NCBI GenBank assembly: GCA_963766765.1
Contig: CAVYBR010000007.1
Span: 141,515-205,514 of the forward strand
Direction of reading: 5' to 3'
From: JACCQS01 sp963766765
GTDB taxonomy: Bacteria; Actinomycetota; Actinomycetes; Mycobacteriales; Geodermatophilaceae
Length of the DNA: 64,000 nucleotides
The position numbers and the translations under genes were made by a program. Under the pieces are notes generated by a model. It saw only the letters and a program-made list of their open reading frames with translations, was not told where the DNA came from and ran no database searches. Shown here piece by piece: positions 43,496-50,905 of the stretch; position 1 is the first letter of the stretch, and each line of letters opens with the position of its first letter.

Positions 43496-43966
43496 ATGAG
43501 TATCGACGGTCTGGATGCCCGGCTGATTGTGCTCCTCACCGGGGAACCGAGGATCGGCGTACTCGAAGCGTCCCGCCGGCTCGGCGTGGCGCGCGGGACG
43601 GTGCAGGCGCGGCTGGACCGACTACAACGGAGCGGCGTAATCGTCGGGTTCGGTCCGGAGATCGATCCAGCTGCCCTCGGTTTCACGGTCATGGCGTTTG
43701 CCACCATTCAGATCCGGCAGGGTCGAGGCCCGATCGTGGCCGAGCACTTGGCCGGGATCGACGAGGTTCTCGAAGTGCACACCATCACCGGAGACGCGGA
43801 CATGCTGGCCAGGATCGTGGCACGCTCCCACGAGGACCTTCAACGTGTGATCGACCGACTCGTCGCTCATCCGGACATCGTTCGGACCTCGACCAACATC
43901 GCGCTCACCGCACACATCAGGTATCGCACGGCTGGACTGGTTCAGGCCAGCATCCCCAGCCATTGA
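43496..43966 (+). CDS. Lrp/AsnC family transcriptional regulator
   Basis: DNA-binding regulator usually responsive to amino acids. The N-terminal winged helix-turn-helix spans about 5-50 (IGVLEASRRLGVARGTVQARLDRLQRSGVI), followed by the RAM ligand-binding domain (VMAFATIQI, then EVHTITGDADMLARIVA, the conserved GDxD segment). 156 residues is standard. ATG 43496 has AGGATGAGGG upstream. It may autoregulate or act on the downstream kinase-like gene, 66 bases away. The regulon cannot be inferred. Confidence 0.92.
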   Translation: MSIDGLDARLIVLLTGEPRIGVLEASRRLGVARGTVQARLDRLQRSGVIVGFGPEIDPAALGFTVMAFATIQIRQGRGPIVAEHLAGIDEVLEVHTITGDADMLARIVARSHEDLQRVIDRLVAHPDIVRTSTNIALTAHIRYRTAGLVQASIPSH

Positions 43967-44032
43967 CAAGAGTTGTTCCACAGTGGCCAGTCACCCCTGC
44001 ACGAGCAAGATGTTGAGTGCAAAAGTGTTCGC

Positions 44033-45262
44033 ATGACAGCCGAGGTACCCGGGGGATGGCCAGGGCATCCCCTGCTCGACACCGTCGCGAGTCTCTGGCC
44101 GACCGCGCGGGTCTCCATCGCACCCGGGCGACGCAGCCCCGGGCCCAAGGAACTGATCTATGTCCCGAATTCCGATGACCCGAAGTTGCTCGTGCCCGCC
44201 GGGCATCGTCGGGCAGCGGCTGCGGCCCTGATGCGCTTCAACCACTATCTGCCACTCAAGGATCGGATCCGGCGGGTCGTGGCCGCAGGCGGACTGCGGG
44301 TCGGAGCAGAGCGGTTGCTCGCCCACCGGATCGCCTTGGCCGAGCGGGAGGCCGCCCCCGACTCGATCGAGACCTACCTATCCGGCGTGTTGGGAGACGA
44401 CGTCGTGGTCAGCCTCGGGATCGGACAGATCCGGGCCAACCAGAAGCCGGTGCTCGAAGCTTTCAATGCGGAGGGACGATGCCTGGCGTTCGTCAAGATC
44501 GGTGACACCCAGCTGACCCGGGACCTGGTTCAGGCGGAGGCGAATGCGCTACGAAACGTTGGCGCCCGCCGCTGGTCGTGCCTGTCCGTTCCGACCCTGA
44601 TCTCTCTCGGTTCCTGGCACTCGTTCGACGTCCTCGTCATGTCCACGCTTCCGGTCAGGGCGCGGCCTGCCGTACGCCGCCCGGTCACCATTCCCCCGGC
44701 CAAGTCGATGCGCGAGCTTGCGCGCGGCTTCCGAGCGGGTGCGCAGGTGGTCGCCACGTCCGCCCACCTGGAACGGCTGCGTGCCGGTGTCGCCCGACTG
44801 AACAATCCCGAAGCGGCCGCCGGCTATGCCGCATCGCTGGATCGCATCGCAGAGCGCCACCCGCACACGGTGCTGGACTTCGCTGCCTGGCACGGCGATT
44901 GGACGCCGTGGAACATGGCCTGGCGGCGACGGAGGGTGCAGCTGTGGGACTGGGAGAGATTTGACACCGGAGTGCCCATTGGTATGGACCGGATCCACTA
45001 CGTCCTGAGCGCGCTGGCCCGCACGGAGGGATACACCGACCGGACGATCCTGCGTGCACTCGAGCTGCCGACTGCTCTCGAGTACGCACGCCCGACCCAG
45101 CAGGAGGCACTGGGTCTGCTCTATCTCGCCACGATCGCGAGTCGATACCTGCTCGCCGCGCAGCACGAACATGCCGGTCCGGCGCCGGACCGAGCCGCGG
45201 CCGCACTCCAGGCCCTGTCCACGCTCAGCCAGGGTCCGCAGCACCCGTCCGGTCCGGCATAG
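44033..45262 (+). CDS. APH/choline-kinase-like phosphotransferase family protein
   Basis: Predicted small-molecule kinase of the aminoglycoside phosphotransferase/choline kinase fold. The catalytic loop is AWHGDWTPWNM (His287, Asp289, Asn294), followed by the metal-binding WDWERFD. The N-terminal lobe includes CLAFVKIGDTQLTRDL, with a lysine at the expected ATP-binding position, and a glutamate-containing helix QAEANALRNV. About 130 N-terminal residues precede the kinase core and have no recognised family. 409 residues. Start ATG 44033; the open frame extends a little further upstream without a ribosome binding site. It converges on greA. The substrate is unknown. Confidence 0.75.
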   Translation: MTAEVPGGWPGHPLLDTVASLWPTARVSIAPGRRSPGPKELIYVPNSDDPKLLVPAGHRRAAAAALMRFNHYLPLKDRIRRVVAAGGLRVGAERLLAHRIALAEREAAPDSIETYLSGVLGDDVVVSLGIGQIRANQKPVLEAFNAEGRCLAFVKIGDTQLTRDLVQAEANALRNVGARRWSCLSVPTLISLGSWHSFDVLVMSTLPVRARPAVRRPVTIPPAKSMRELARGFRAGAQVVATSAHLERLRAGVARLNNPEAAAGYAASLDRIAERHPHTVLDFAAWHGDWTPWNMAWRRRRVQLWDWERFDTGVPIGMDRIHYVLSALARTEGYTDRTILRALELPTALEYARPTQQEALGLLYLATIASRYLLAAQHEHAGPAPDRAAAALQALSTLSQGPQHPSGPA

Positions 45263-45270
45263 CCGATCGG

Positions 45271-45780
45271 CTAGATCCGGAAGATCTCCAGCGCCACGAT
45301 CTCGACCTCGACCTGGTTGCCGTTGGGAGCCGAGTAGGTGAGGCTCTCGCCGACCTTCTTGCCGATGATCGCCTTGCCGAGCGCTGACTCCGGCGAATAC
45401 ACGGTCAGGTCCGTCGTGCCGCTGATCTCCCGCGAACCCAGGAGAAACTTCTCGGTGTCATCGTCGCCCACGAAGCGGACGGTGACGACGGTGCCGAGAG
45501 CGGCTTCCTCGGCATGATCGGGCGGGTCGCCGACCTCAGCGCCGCGCAGGATGTCGCTGAGCTGGCGGATACGCGCCTCTGCCTTGCCCTGCTCCTCCTT
45601 GGCCGCGTGATAGCCACCGTTTTCCTTGAGGTCACCCTCTTCGCGTCGCGCGTTGATCTCTGCGCTCATGGCCGGGCGGGCGGCGATGAGCTTCTCGAGT
45701 TCTGCGGCAAGCCGGTCGTAGGCGTCCTGCGTCAACCAGGTGGTCGGTTCAGAACTTGGCTCTACGGTGGCGCTGGACAC
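45271..45780 (-). CDS. greA: Transcription elongation factor GreA
   Basis: Rescues backtracked RNA polymerase by stimulating cleavage of the 3' end of the nascent RNA (Rv1080c position). The N-terminal coiled coil contains the acidic tip NARREEGDLKENGGYHAAKEEQ, with the two catalytic acids. The C-terminal FKBP-like domain includes YSPESALGKAIIGKKVGESLTY. 169 residues. GTG 45780 is preferred to the ATG at 45813 because GAGGAG lies seven bases upstream of it. It diverges from mca with 169 bases between. Confidence 0.95.
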   Translation of the reverse strand: MSSATVEPSSEPTTWLTQDAYDRLAAELEKLIAARPAMSAEINARREEGDLKENGGYHAAKEEQGKAEARIRQLSDILRGAEVGDPPDHAEEAALGTVVTVRFVGDDDTEKFLLGSREISGTTDLTVYSPESALGKAIIGKKVGESLTYSAPNGNQVEVEIVALEIFRI

Positions 45781-45949
45781 GGTGGGGCTCCTCGAGTGCT
45801 TGGGGACGTACATGAAGCCGCGCGAATGATTCGAACGTGCTGGCAGCCAACGGTGCGGCCGCGCAACGCGGCGGATGAGACCCTGACGCTACCGCGTATG
45901 TGCCGAGGCTGCCGCATCGCCAGATTGCGGCATTGGTCATGATAGAGGG

Positions 45950-46849
45950 GTGAGTTCCATTTCGCCCGAGGACCGGACCCCGCTTCGGCTGATGGCTGTC
46001 CACGCGCATCCGGATGACGAATCGAGTAAGGGCGCGGCCACGATGGCGCGCTATGTCAGGGAGGGCGTCGACGTTCTCGTCGTGACCTGCACCGGTGGGG
46101 AGCGTGGGTCGATCCTCAATCCGGCGATGGACCGTCCCGACGTCCTGGCCGACATCGCCAACATTCGCGCTGCGGAGATGGAGCGCGCCCGGGAGATCCT
46201 CGGGGTCTCCCAATCGTGGTTGGGGTTCGTGGACTCAGGTCTGCCGGAGGGCGATCCGCTGCCCGACCTGCCGGAGGGGTGTTTCGCCCTGGTGCCGACC
46301 GAGGAGGCCGCCGAGCCCCTCGTCGCACTGATCCGCTCATTTCGCCCACACGTCGTCATCACCTATGACGAAAAGGGCGGTTATCCGCATCCCGACCACA
46401 TCAAGACCCACGACGTGTCCATGGTTGCCTTTGATGCCGCGGGGGACCCGGAGCGTTACCCCGCTGCCGGGGATCCGTGGCAGCCGAGCAAGCTCTACTT
46501 CCACATGACGTTCACGCGGGAGCGCCTGCTGGCCATTCACGAGGCACTGTTGGCACGGGGCGTCGAGTCCCCGTACGCGGAGTGGCTGGAGAACTGGGAC
46601 GACAACCACGACAACTCCCATCGAGTGACCACGCGCGTCCCGTGCGCTGACTGGTTCGAGACGCGCGACCAAGCCCTGATCGCACATGCCACACAGGTTG
46701 ATCCGCACGGCCGCTGGTTCTCGATTCCGCTGGATCTGCAGCGCGAGATCTGGCCCACGGAGGACTATGAGTTGGTGCGCAGCCTGGTGGACAGCCCGCT
46801 TCCCGAGGACGACCTCTTTGCCGGGCTGCGGGAGAGCGTGTCGGCATGA
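45950..46849 (+). CDS. mca: Mycothiol S-conjugate amidase
   Basis: Zinc amidase that cleaves mycothiol S-conjugates to a mercapturic acid and GlcN-Ins, removing electrophilic toxins; it implies that the organism makes mycothiol. The zinc motif AHPDDE covers residues 19-24, CTGGERGSILNPAMDRPD is the substrate loop, and the third zinc ligand is His in YPHPDHIKTHD near 143. 299 residues matches mycobacterial Mca (Rv1082). GTG 45950 has AGAGGG just upstream. The stop overlaps the ATG of the small membrane protein gene (ATGA). Confidence 0.96.
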   Translation: MSSISPEDRTPLRLMAVHAHPDDESSKGAATMARYVREGVDVLVVTCTGGERGSILNPAMDRPDVLADIANIRAAEMERAREILGVSQSWLGFVDSGLPEGDPLPDLPEGCFALVPTEEAAEPLVALIRSFRPHVVITYDEKGGYPHPDHIKTHDVSMVAFDAAGDPERYPAAGDPWQPSKLYFHMTFTRERLLAIHEALLARGVESPYAEWLENWDDNHDNSHRVTTRVPCADWFETRDQALIAHATQVDPHGRWFSIPLDLQREIWPTEDYELVRSLVDSPLPEDDLFAGLRESVSA

Positions 46850-47160
46850 CCGCCCAGATCGGCCTGGCCGCGGTGCTCGCCACCGAGGACGCAGACGTCG
46901 GCAAGGCTGGCCCGTTCGGATTGTTCCTGATCGTGAGTCTGCTGATCGCGGTCTTCCTCTTGGGTCGGTCCATGCGGACGCATTTGCGCCGCGTTCCCCT
47001 GGAGTTTCCGGACACCAGCCCGGAAGCGCGCAGGACATCAGAACAGGCCGCATCTGACGCCGAGGTGCTCGAGGGCGACGTCCTCGAGGGTCCCGACCCG
47101 CCTGGAGCGCGCGGTCGCGGCTCAGAGCGACCCGACACGTCGGGTCCTGATCTGCGGTAA
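46846..47160 (+). CDS. Small single-pass membrane protein coupled to mca
   Basis: 104-residue protein equivalent in position to mycobacterial Rv1083. One transmembrane helix (about 24-42, PFGLFLIVSLLIAVFLLG) is followed by a conserved juxtamembrane RSMRTHLRRVPLEF and a disordered acidic/proline-rich C-terminus. Function unknown. The ATG overlaps the mca stop by four bases, so the two are made together; the location suggests a membrane-tethered partner of mycothiol metabolism, but this is only a guess. Confidence 0.82.
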   Translation: MTAQIGLAAVLATEDADVGKAGPFGLFLIVSLLIAVFLLGRSMRTHLRRVPLEFPDTSPEARRTSEQAASDAEVLEGDVLEGPDPPGARGRGSERPDTSGPDLR

Positions 47161-47249
47161 TTCGATTTCGGTCTCGCTACCCTCCTTCTGAGGAACGAGG
47201 AGCCGATATCGACGCGACAGCGAGAGCCTCCCGGGGCGACAACTCCCTC

Positions 47250-49307
47250 GTGGCGCTGCTCCGCATTCCTGTTTTTCGACGGGTCTGGGCAGCAATTGCG
47301 CTGTCCAGCCTTGGTGACTGGCTCGGCTTGCTGGCCACCACGGCTATGGCCCAGCAGCTCACAGCGGACAAGTCGATAGCCATCCAGGGCACCGCGATCT
47401 CCGGGGTGATCCTCACCCGGCTGCTGCCGGACCTGGTCTTCGGAGCCTTCGCCGGCGCGTTGGCCGACCGATTCGACCGGCGCAAGACCGTGGTCATCGG
47501 CGAACTCCTGGCTGCGGGGCTCTACCTCTCGATCGCGATCGGGTACGAGCTGATCTGGCTCTACGTCGCGCAGTTCCTCATCGAGGCAGTGGGCCTGTTC
47601 ACGATGCCGGCGAAGCAAGCGCTCTGGGTCAACATCACCCCGCGCAAACGGTTGGCGGTGGCAAACCAGCTTTCACTCCTGTCGGTCTACGGCGCGGTCC
47701 CGATTGCGGCGCTGCTTTTCGCGTTGTTGAACACGGCAAGTCGCTTCTTCGCCGATCCGAACAACGTCGACCCCGACCTGGCCGCGGCCCTTGGCGGAGC
47801 GAGCGTTCCCATCGTGATCGCGCTCGGGTTCAACTCCATCTCGTTCTTGGTCAGCGCGGGCACCATCTTCTTCTCCCGCAGCCAGATTCCAGCCTTCACC
47901 GGTGAGCGGGAAAAGGGCGCCGGACTGCTGCAGCTGATCAAGGAGGGCGTCAGCTTCCTGCGCACCAACGCGTTGATGAAGGCGCTCTACGTAGGCATCC
48001 TCGGAGCGTTCGCTGCCGGTGGTTTCGTCATCGGAGTCGCGCAGCTCTGGGTGATCACGCTGGACGCGGGCACCGCCGGATACAGCATCCTGTTCGGCAC
48101 CGTCTTCACCGGCTTGGCGGTCGGCATGCTGCTCGGACCACGCTTGCTTCCCGGTCTGAGCCGGCGCCGGCTGTTCGGCATATCGATCGGCTTGGCCGGC
48201 CTGGTGCTGGTCGTGATGTCATTCATGCGCGAGTTCGTGATCGCGGCGGCACTGGCGGGGGTCGTCGGGTTCTTCTCCGGGGTGTCCTGGATCGTGGGGT
48301 ACACGCTGATCGGGTACGAGGTCGCCGACCGCTTGCGCGGGCGGACGTTCGCCTTCGTCATCTCCTCGGTGCGCATCATGCTGTTGCTGACGGTTGCGGT
48401 CGGCCCGCTCCTGGCCGGCTCGCTGGGCAACCATCGCATCACGGTCGGGCAGACCCAACTGGTCTTCAGCGGGCCGGGCCTCACGCTGCTGATCGCCGGA
48501 GTTCTTGCCATCGGGGTCAGCACGTACGTGGCCAAACGTGTAGCACCCGGACAGCGCGGCATGATCAAGGGTGCGGTGCGCAAATTGTTCGGTTCCGCTC
48601 CACTGGTCGATGAGCCACCCGAGCATGGCCTGCTGATCGCCGTCGAGGGTCCGGACCCCGCGGAGCGCAGTCGGGTCGCCGCGGGCCTCGCGAGCTGGCT
48701 CGCCGAGCTGGGTATCGACGTGGAGCTGACCGGTCGGGTGGACCAGCCGACCGGCGGCTCCCGAGCGGAAGCACCGAGGCAGGGCATAGCACCGGGTGCC
48801 TTGGTGAACCCCGCGGCCCGAGCTCTGCTCGATGCGGCGGCACATGCCGAGCATGTCGCCACCGTGATCCGTCCGGTGCTCGAACGCGGCGGGATTGTCG
48901 TCGCCGACGGCTTCCACGACGACGTACAGGCGCGTAGTGATCTCGACGACGACATCGATACCGCCGAACGCATGCGCGCGCTGCGCTGGGGCAGCGGCCG
49001 GCTCGTCCCACATCTGACCGTGGTTCTCGATGACGTGGCGGCCCACCACGACGACCTGCGACAGGCATTGCTCGCCCGAGCGGCCCGAGCGCCGGAGCGC
49101 TATGTGGTCATCGGCGAAACCAGGGGCGCGCCGGTACCGCCGGAGGACCTCAACACCCGGGTGCGGGACGCACTCGCGACCTACGGGTTCCTGCCGGAGG
49201 GGGCGGCTGCGACGACCCAGCCGACCGGGGCCGAGCACGCGGAACCCGCCGGCGCGGAGCCGACCCAAGAGCCCGCCAAGGCGCCGGCGGTTAACCTGCC
49301 ACGGTGA
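47250..49307 (+). CDS. MFS transporter fused to a thymidylate-kinase-like domain (P-loop lost)
   Basis: The first 430 residues form a major facilitator transporter (about 11-12 helices; the motif GALADRFDRRK between helices 2 and 3 is the MFS A-motif). The last 220 residues, from about 460, follow the thymidylate kinase fold, but the P-loop reads AVEGPDPAERS near residue 467 instead of EGxDGAGKS, so lysine and glycines are lost and kinase activity is unlikely. VLERGGIVVADGF keeps the later D-R-Y-like block partly. MFS-Tmk fusions are known in actinobacteria. The start is GTG 47250, though the best ribosome binding site (GAGGAG at 47197-47202) points to a codon ATC at 47208. Confidence 0.85.
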   Translation: MALLRIPVFRRVWAAIALSSLGDWLGLLATTAMAQQLTADKSIAIQGTAISGVILTRLLPDLVFGAFAGALADRFDRRKTVVIGELLAAGLYLSIAIGYELIWLYVAQFLIEAVGLFTMPAKQALWVNITPRKRLAVANQLSLLSVYGAVPIAALLFALLNTASRFFADPNNVDPDLAAALGGASVPIVIALGFNSISFLVSAGTIFFSRSQIPAFTGEREKGAGLLQLIKEGVSFLRTNALMKALYVGILGAFAAGGFVIGVAQLWVITLDAGTAGYSILFGTVFTGLAVGMLLGPRLLPGLSRRRLFGISIGLAGLVLVVMSFMREFVIAAALAGVVGFFSGVSWIVGYTLIGYEVADRLRGRTFAFVISSVRIMLLLTVAVGPLLAGSLGNHRITVGQTQLVFSGPGLTLLIAGVLAIGVSTYVAKRVAPGQRGMIKGAVRKLFGSAPLVDEPPEHGLLIAVEGPDPAERSRVAAGLASWLAELGIDVELTGRVDQPTGGSRAEAPRQGIAPGALVNPAARALLDAAAHAEHVATVIRPVLERGGIVVADGFHDDVQARSDLDDDIDTAERMRALRWGSGRLVPHLTVVLDDVAAHHDDLRQALLARAARAPERYVVIGETRGAPVPPEDLNTRVRDALATYGFLPEGAAATTQPTGAEHAEPAGAEPTQEPAKAPAVNLPR

Positions 49308-50137
49308 CTGCCGTCCCGCTCATCTTCACCTCAGCCGATACCGAACAGGTCAGCTGCTGCCTGTGTGGCGACGCCGGTACCCCGGTGTACGAACTGCCGC
49401 CCTACGGAGTGCGTCGGTGTGCTCGATGCACGCTGGTGTTCGTCTCGCCGCGGCTACGGGAGGCGGCACTGTCCCGGTTCTACGACCAGGTGGACTACTT
49501 CGAGGGCGGCGTGTACGGCGCCCAATCCCGTTGGTCTCCGGCGATGGTCCTGCAGCGCATCTGGACCGCGGGCCGACTGAGCCTCATCGCGAAGACGCGC
49601 TCAGACCGCCGTGGCGACAAGTCGCTTTCAGGTCAGCGTCTGCTCGAATTCGGCAGTGGTTATGGCCTTTTCCTGGACTCGGCCCGCGCTCACGACTTCC
49701 AGGTGCAGGGTGTCGAGCTGTCGAAACCGGCAGTACAGGCATCTGAGAAGCAGGGCATCGATGTCTACTGTGGACAACTCGTCGATGCACCGCTGACCGG
49801 CGGCTTCGACGTGATCTGTGGCTGGGACACCCTCGAACATGTTCCGGACCCGTTGGCCGTATTGCGCCGGGTGCGCGACTTGATCGCTGACGACGGCACA
49901 GTCGCGCTGTCGACCCCATACTTTTCGTCACTGCCGAGCCGACTGCTGGGTCAGCGTTGGTGGACGCTGAAGCCGGCCGAGCACATCTGGCACTACACGC
50001 CGTACACGCTGCGACTGTTGGCCGCGCGGGCGGGTTTCACGGTCACCCACGTGATCCGTTCGCCCCTGGCGCCGGCCAACCTCACCCGGCTGGATTCGCT
50101 GGTTGTCCTTCTCCGGCCAAACTCAGTAGGCACCTGA
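49304..50137 (+). CDS. Class I SAM-dependent methyltransferase with N-terminal zinc ribbon
   Basis: 277-residue methyltransferase. An N-terminal zinc-binding region has CxxC-type pairs (CCLCGD near residue 18 and CARC near 40), as in sugar C-methyltransferase-like enzymes. The SAM-binding glycine motif is LLEFGSGYG near 111; the acidic residue ending strand 2 is in VQGVELSK; motif IV is DVICGWDTLEHVPD. The GTG start overlaps the preceding stop (GTGA), so it is translated with the MFS fusion. The substrate is unknown; an O- or C-methylated cell-surface sugar is one possibility. Confidence 0.86.
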   Translation: MTAVPLIFTSADTEQVSCCLCGDAGTPVYELPPYGVRRCARCTLVFVSPRLREAALSRFYDQVDYFEGGVYGAQSRWSPAMVLQRIWTAGRLSLIAKTRSDRRGDKSLSGQRLLEFGSGYGLFLDSARAHDFQVQGVELSKPAVQASEKQGIDVYCGQLVDAPLTGGFDVICGWDTLEHVPDPLAVLRRVRDLIADDGTVALSTPYFSSLPSRLLGQRWWTLKPAEHIWHYTPYTLRLLAARAGFTVTHVIRSPLAPANLTRLDSLVVLLRPNSVGT

Positions 50138-50152
50138 CGCTACTTTTGGGCT

Positions 50153-50809
50153 ATGCCCACGGGAACGACTCTCGCCGCGTTCGCTGTTGCCAGCGTCCTG
50201 CTGATCCTCCTGCCGGGTCCGGCCATGCTGTTCCTTCTCGCCCGGGGGATCGCCGGCGGGCGGCGGGTCGGGGTCTATTCGGCGCTCGGGATCAATTCCG
50301 CGACCGCCGTCTACGTCGTCGCCACGGCATTGGGACTGACAGCTGTGCTCGCCACGTCGAGCGCCGCGCTCGCGACGGTCCGGTACGTCGGTGCGGCCTA
50401 CCTGATCTGGCTGGGCATCTCCGCGATCAGAAAACGACACGAGCCGCTCGTCGCGGCGACCGTCCCTGGCTTGACCGCCTCGGCGCCCACTCACCGTGCC
50501 TGGCGCAGTTGGCGGCAAGGATTCACTGTCGGGATCACCAACCCGAAGGTGGCGCTCTTCTTCCTGGCGTTCTTCCCCCAGTTCCTGCACCCCGAAGTCG
50601 GCCCGCTGGCGACCCAAGTGTTGGTGCTCGGCGCGCTGCTGGTCGTGATCGGGGCGTCGTTGGATGTCGTGTACGGACTGTCAGGCGGCTTGATCGGTGA
50701 TCTGCTCGGTCGCTATCCCCGCGCGTTGCCACGGGCGCGAGTCGGCGTCGGCCTGACCTTCCTCACCCTCGGCGGAGTCACGGCGGCCACCGGCCAGCGG
50801 GCCGGCTGA
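50153..50809 (+). CDS. LysE family amino-acid exporter
   Basis: Six-helix exporter of amino acids or their analogues. LPGPAMLFLLARGIAGGRRVG near residue 20 is the family motif at the first loop, and TVGITNPKVALFFLAFFPQF near 125-145 is the second conserved block. 218 residues, helices near 5-30, 40-62, 70-88, 118-140, 150-175 and 185-205. ATG 50153 lies 15 bases after the methyltransferase stop on the same strand, so it may be in the same transcript. Confidence 0.93.
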   Translation: MPTGTTLAAFAVASVLLILLPGPAMLFLLARGIAGGRRVGVYSALGINSATAVYVVATALGLTAVLATSSAALATVRYVGAAYLIWLGISAIRKRHEPLVAATVPGLTASAPTHRAWRSWRQGFTVGITNPKVALFFLAFFPQFLHPEVGPLATQVLVLGALLVVIGASLDVVYGLSGGLIGDLLGRYPRALPRARVGVGLTFLTLGGVTAATGQRAG

Positions 50810-50819
50810 CCCGCCGGTG

Positions 50820-50858
50820 TTGCGGCCGCCTGCGACGGTTGTCGCGGCCGCCTACGAG
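50820..50858. repeat. Imperfect tandem repeat of about 19 bases
   Basis: Two copies of a unit resembling GTTG(TC)GCGGCCGCCTNCGA lie back to back between the LysE stop and the YyaL-type gene start. The core GCGGCCGCCT is identical in both. Probably a local duplication; no function assigned. Confidence 0.45.
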
Positions 50859-50905
50859 ATCTCCTTCGACGCTTGTCCGACTGACCAGCCTGGCACGATG
50901 GGTTG

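Noticed and set aside
49766..49778. A further TGTGGACAA DnaA-box sequence
   Set aside because: It lies within the methyltransferase coding sequence (Cys-Gly-Gln codons) as a single copy, so it is explained by coding.
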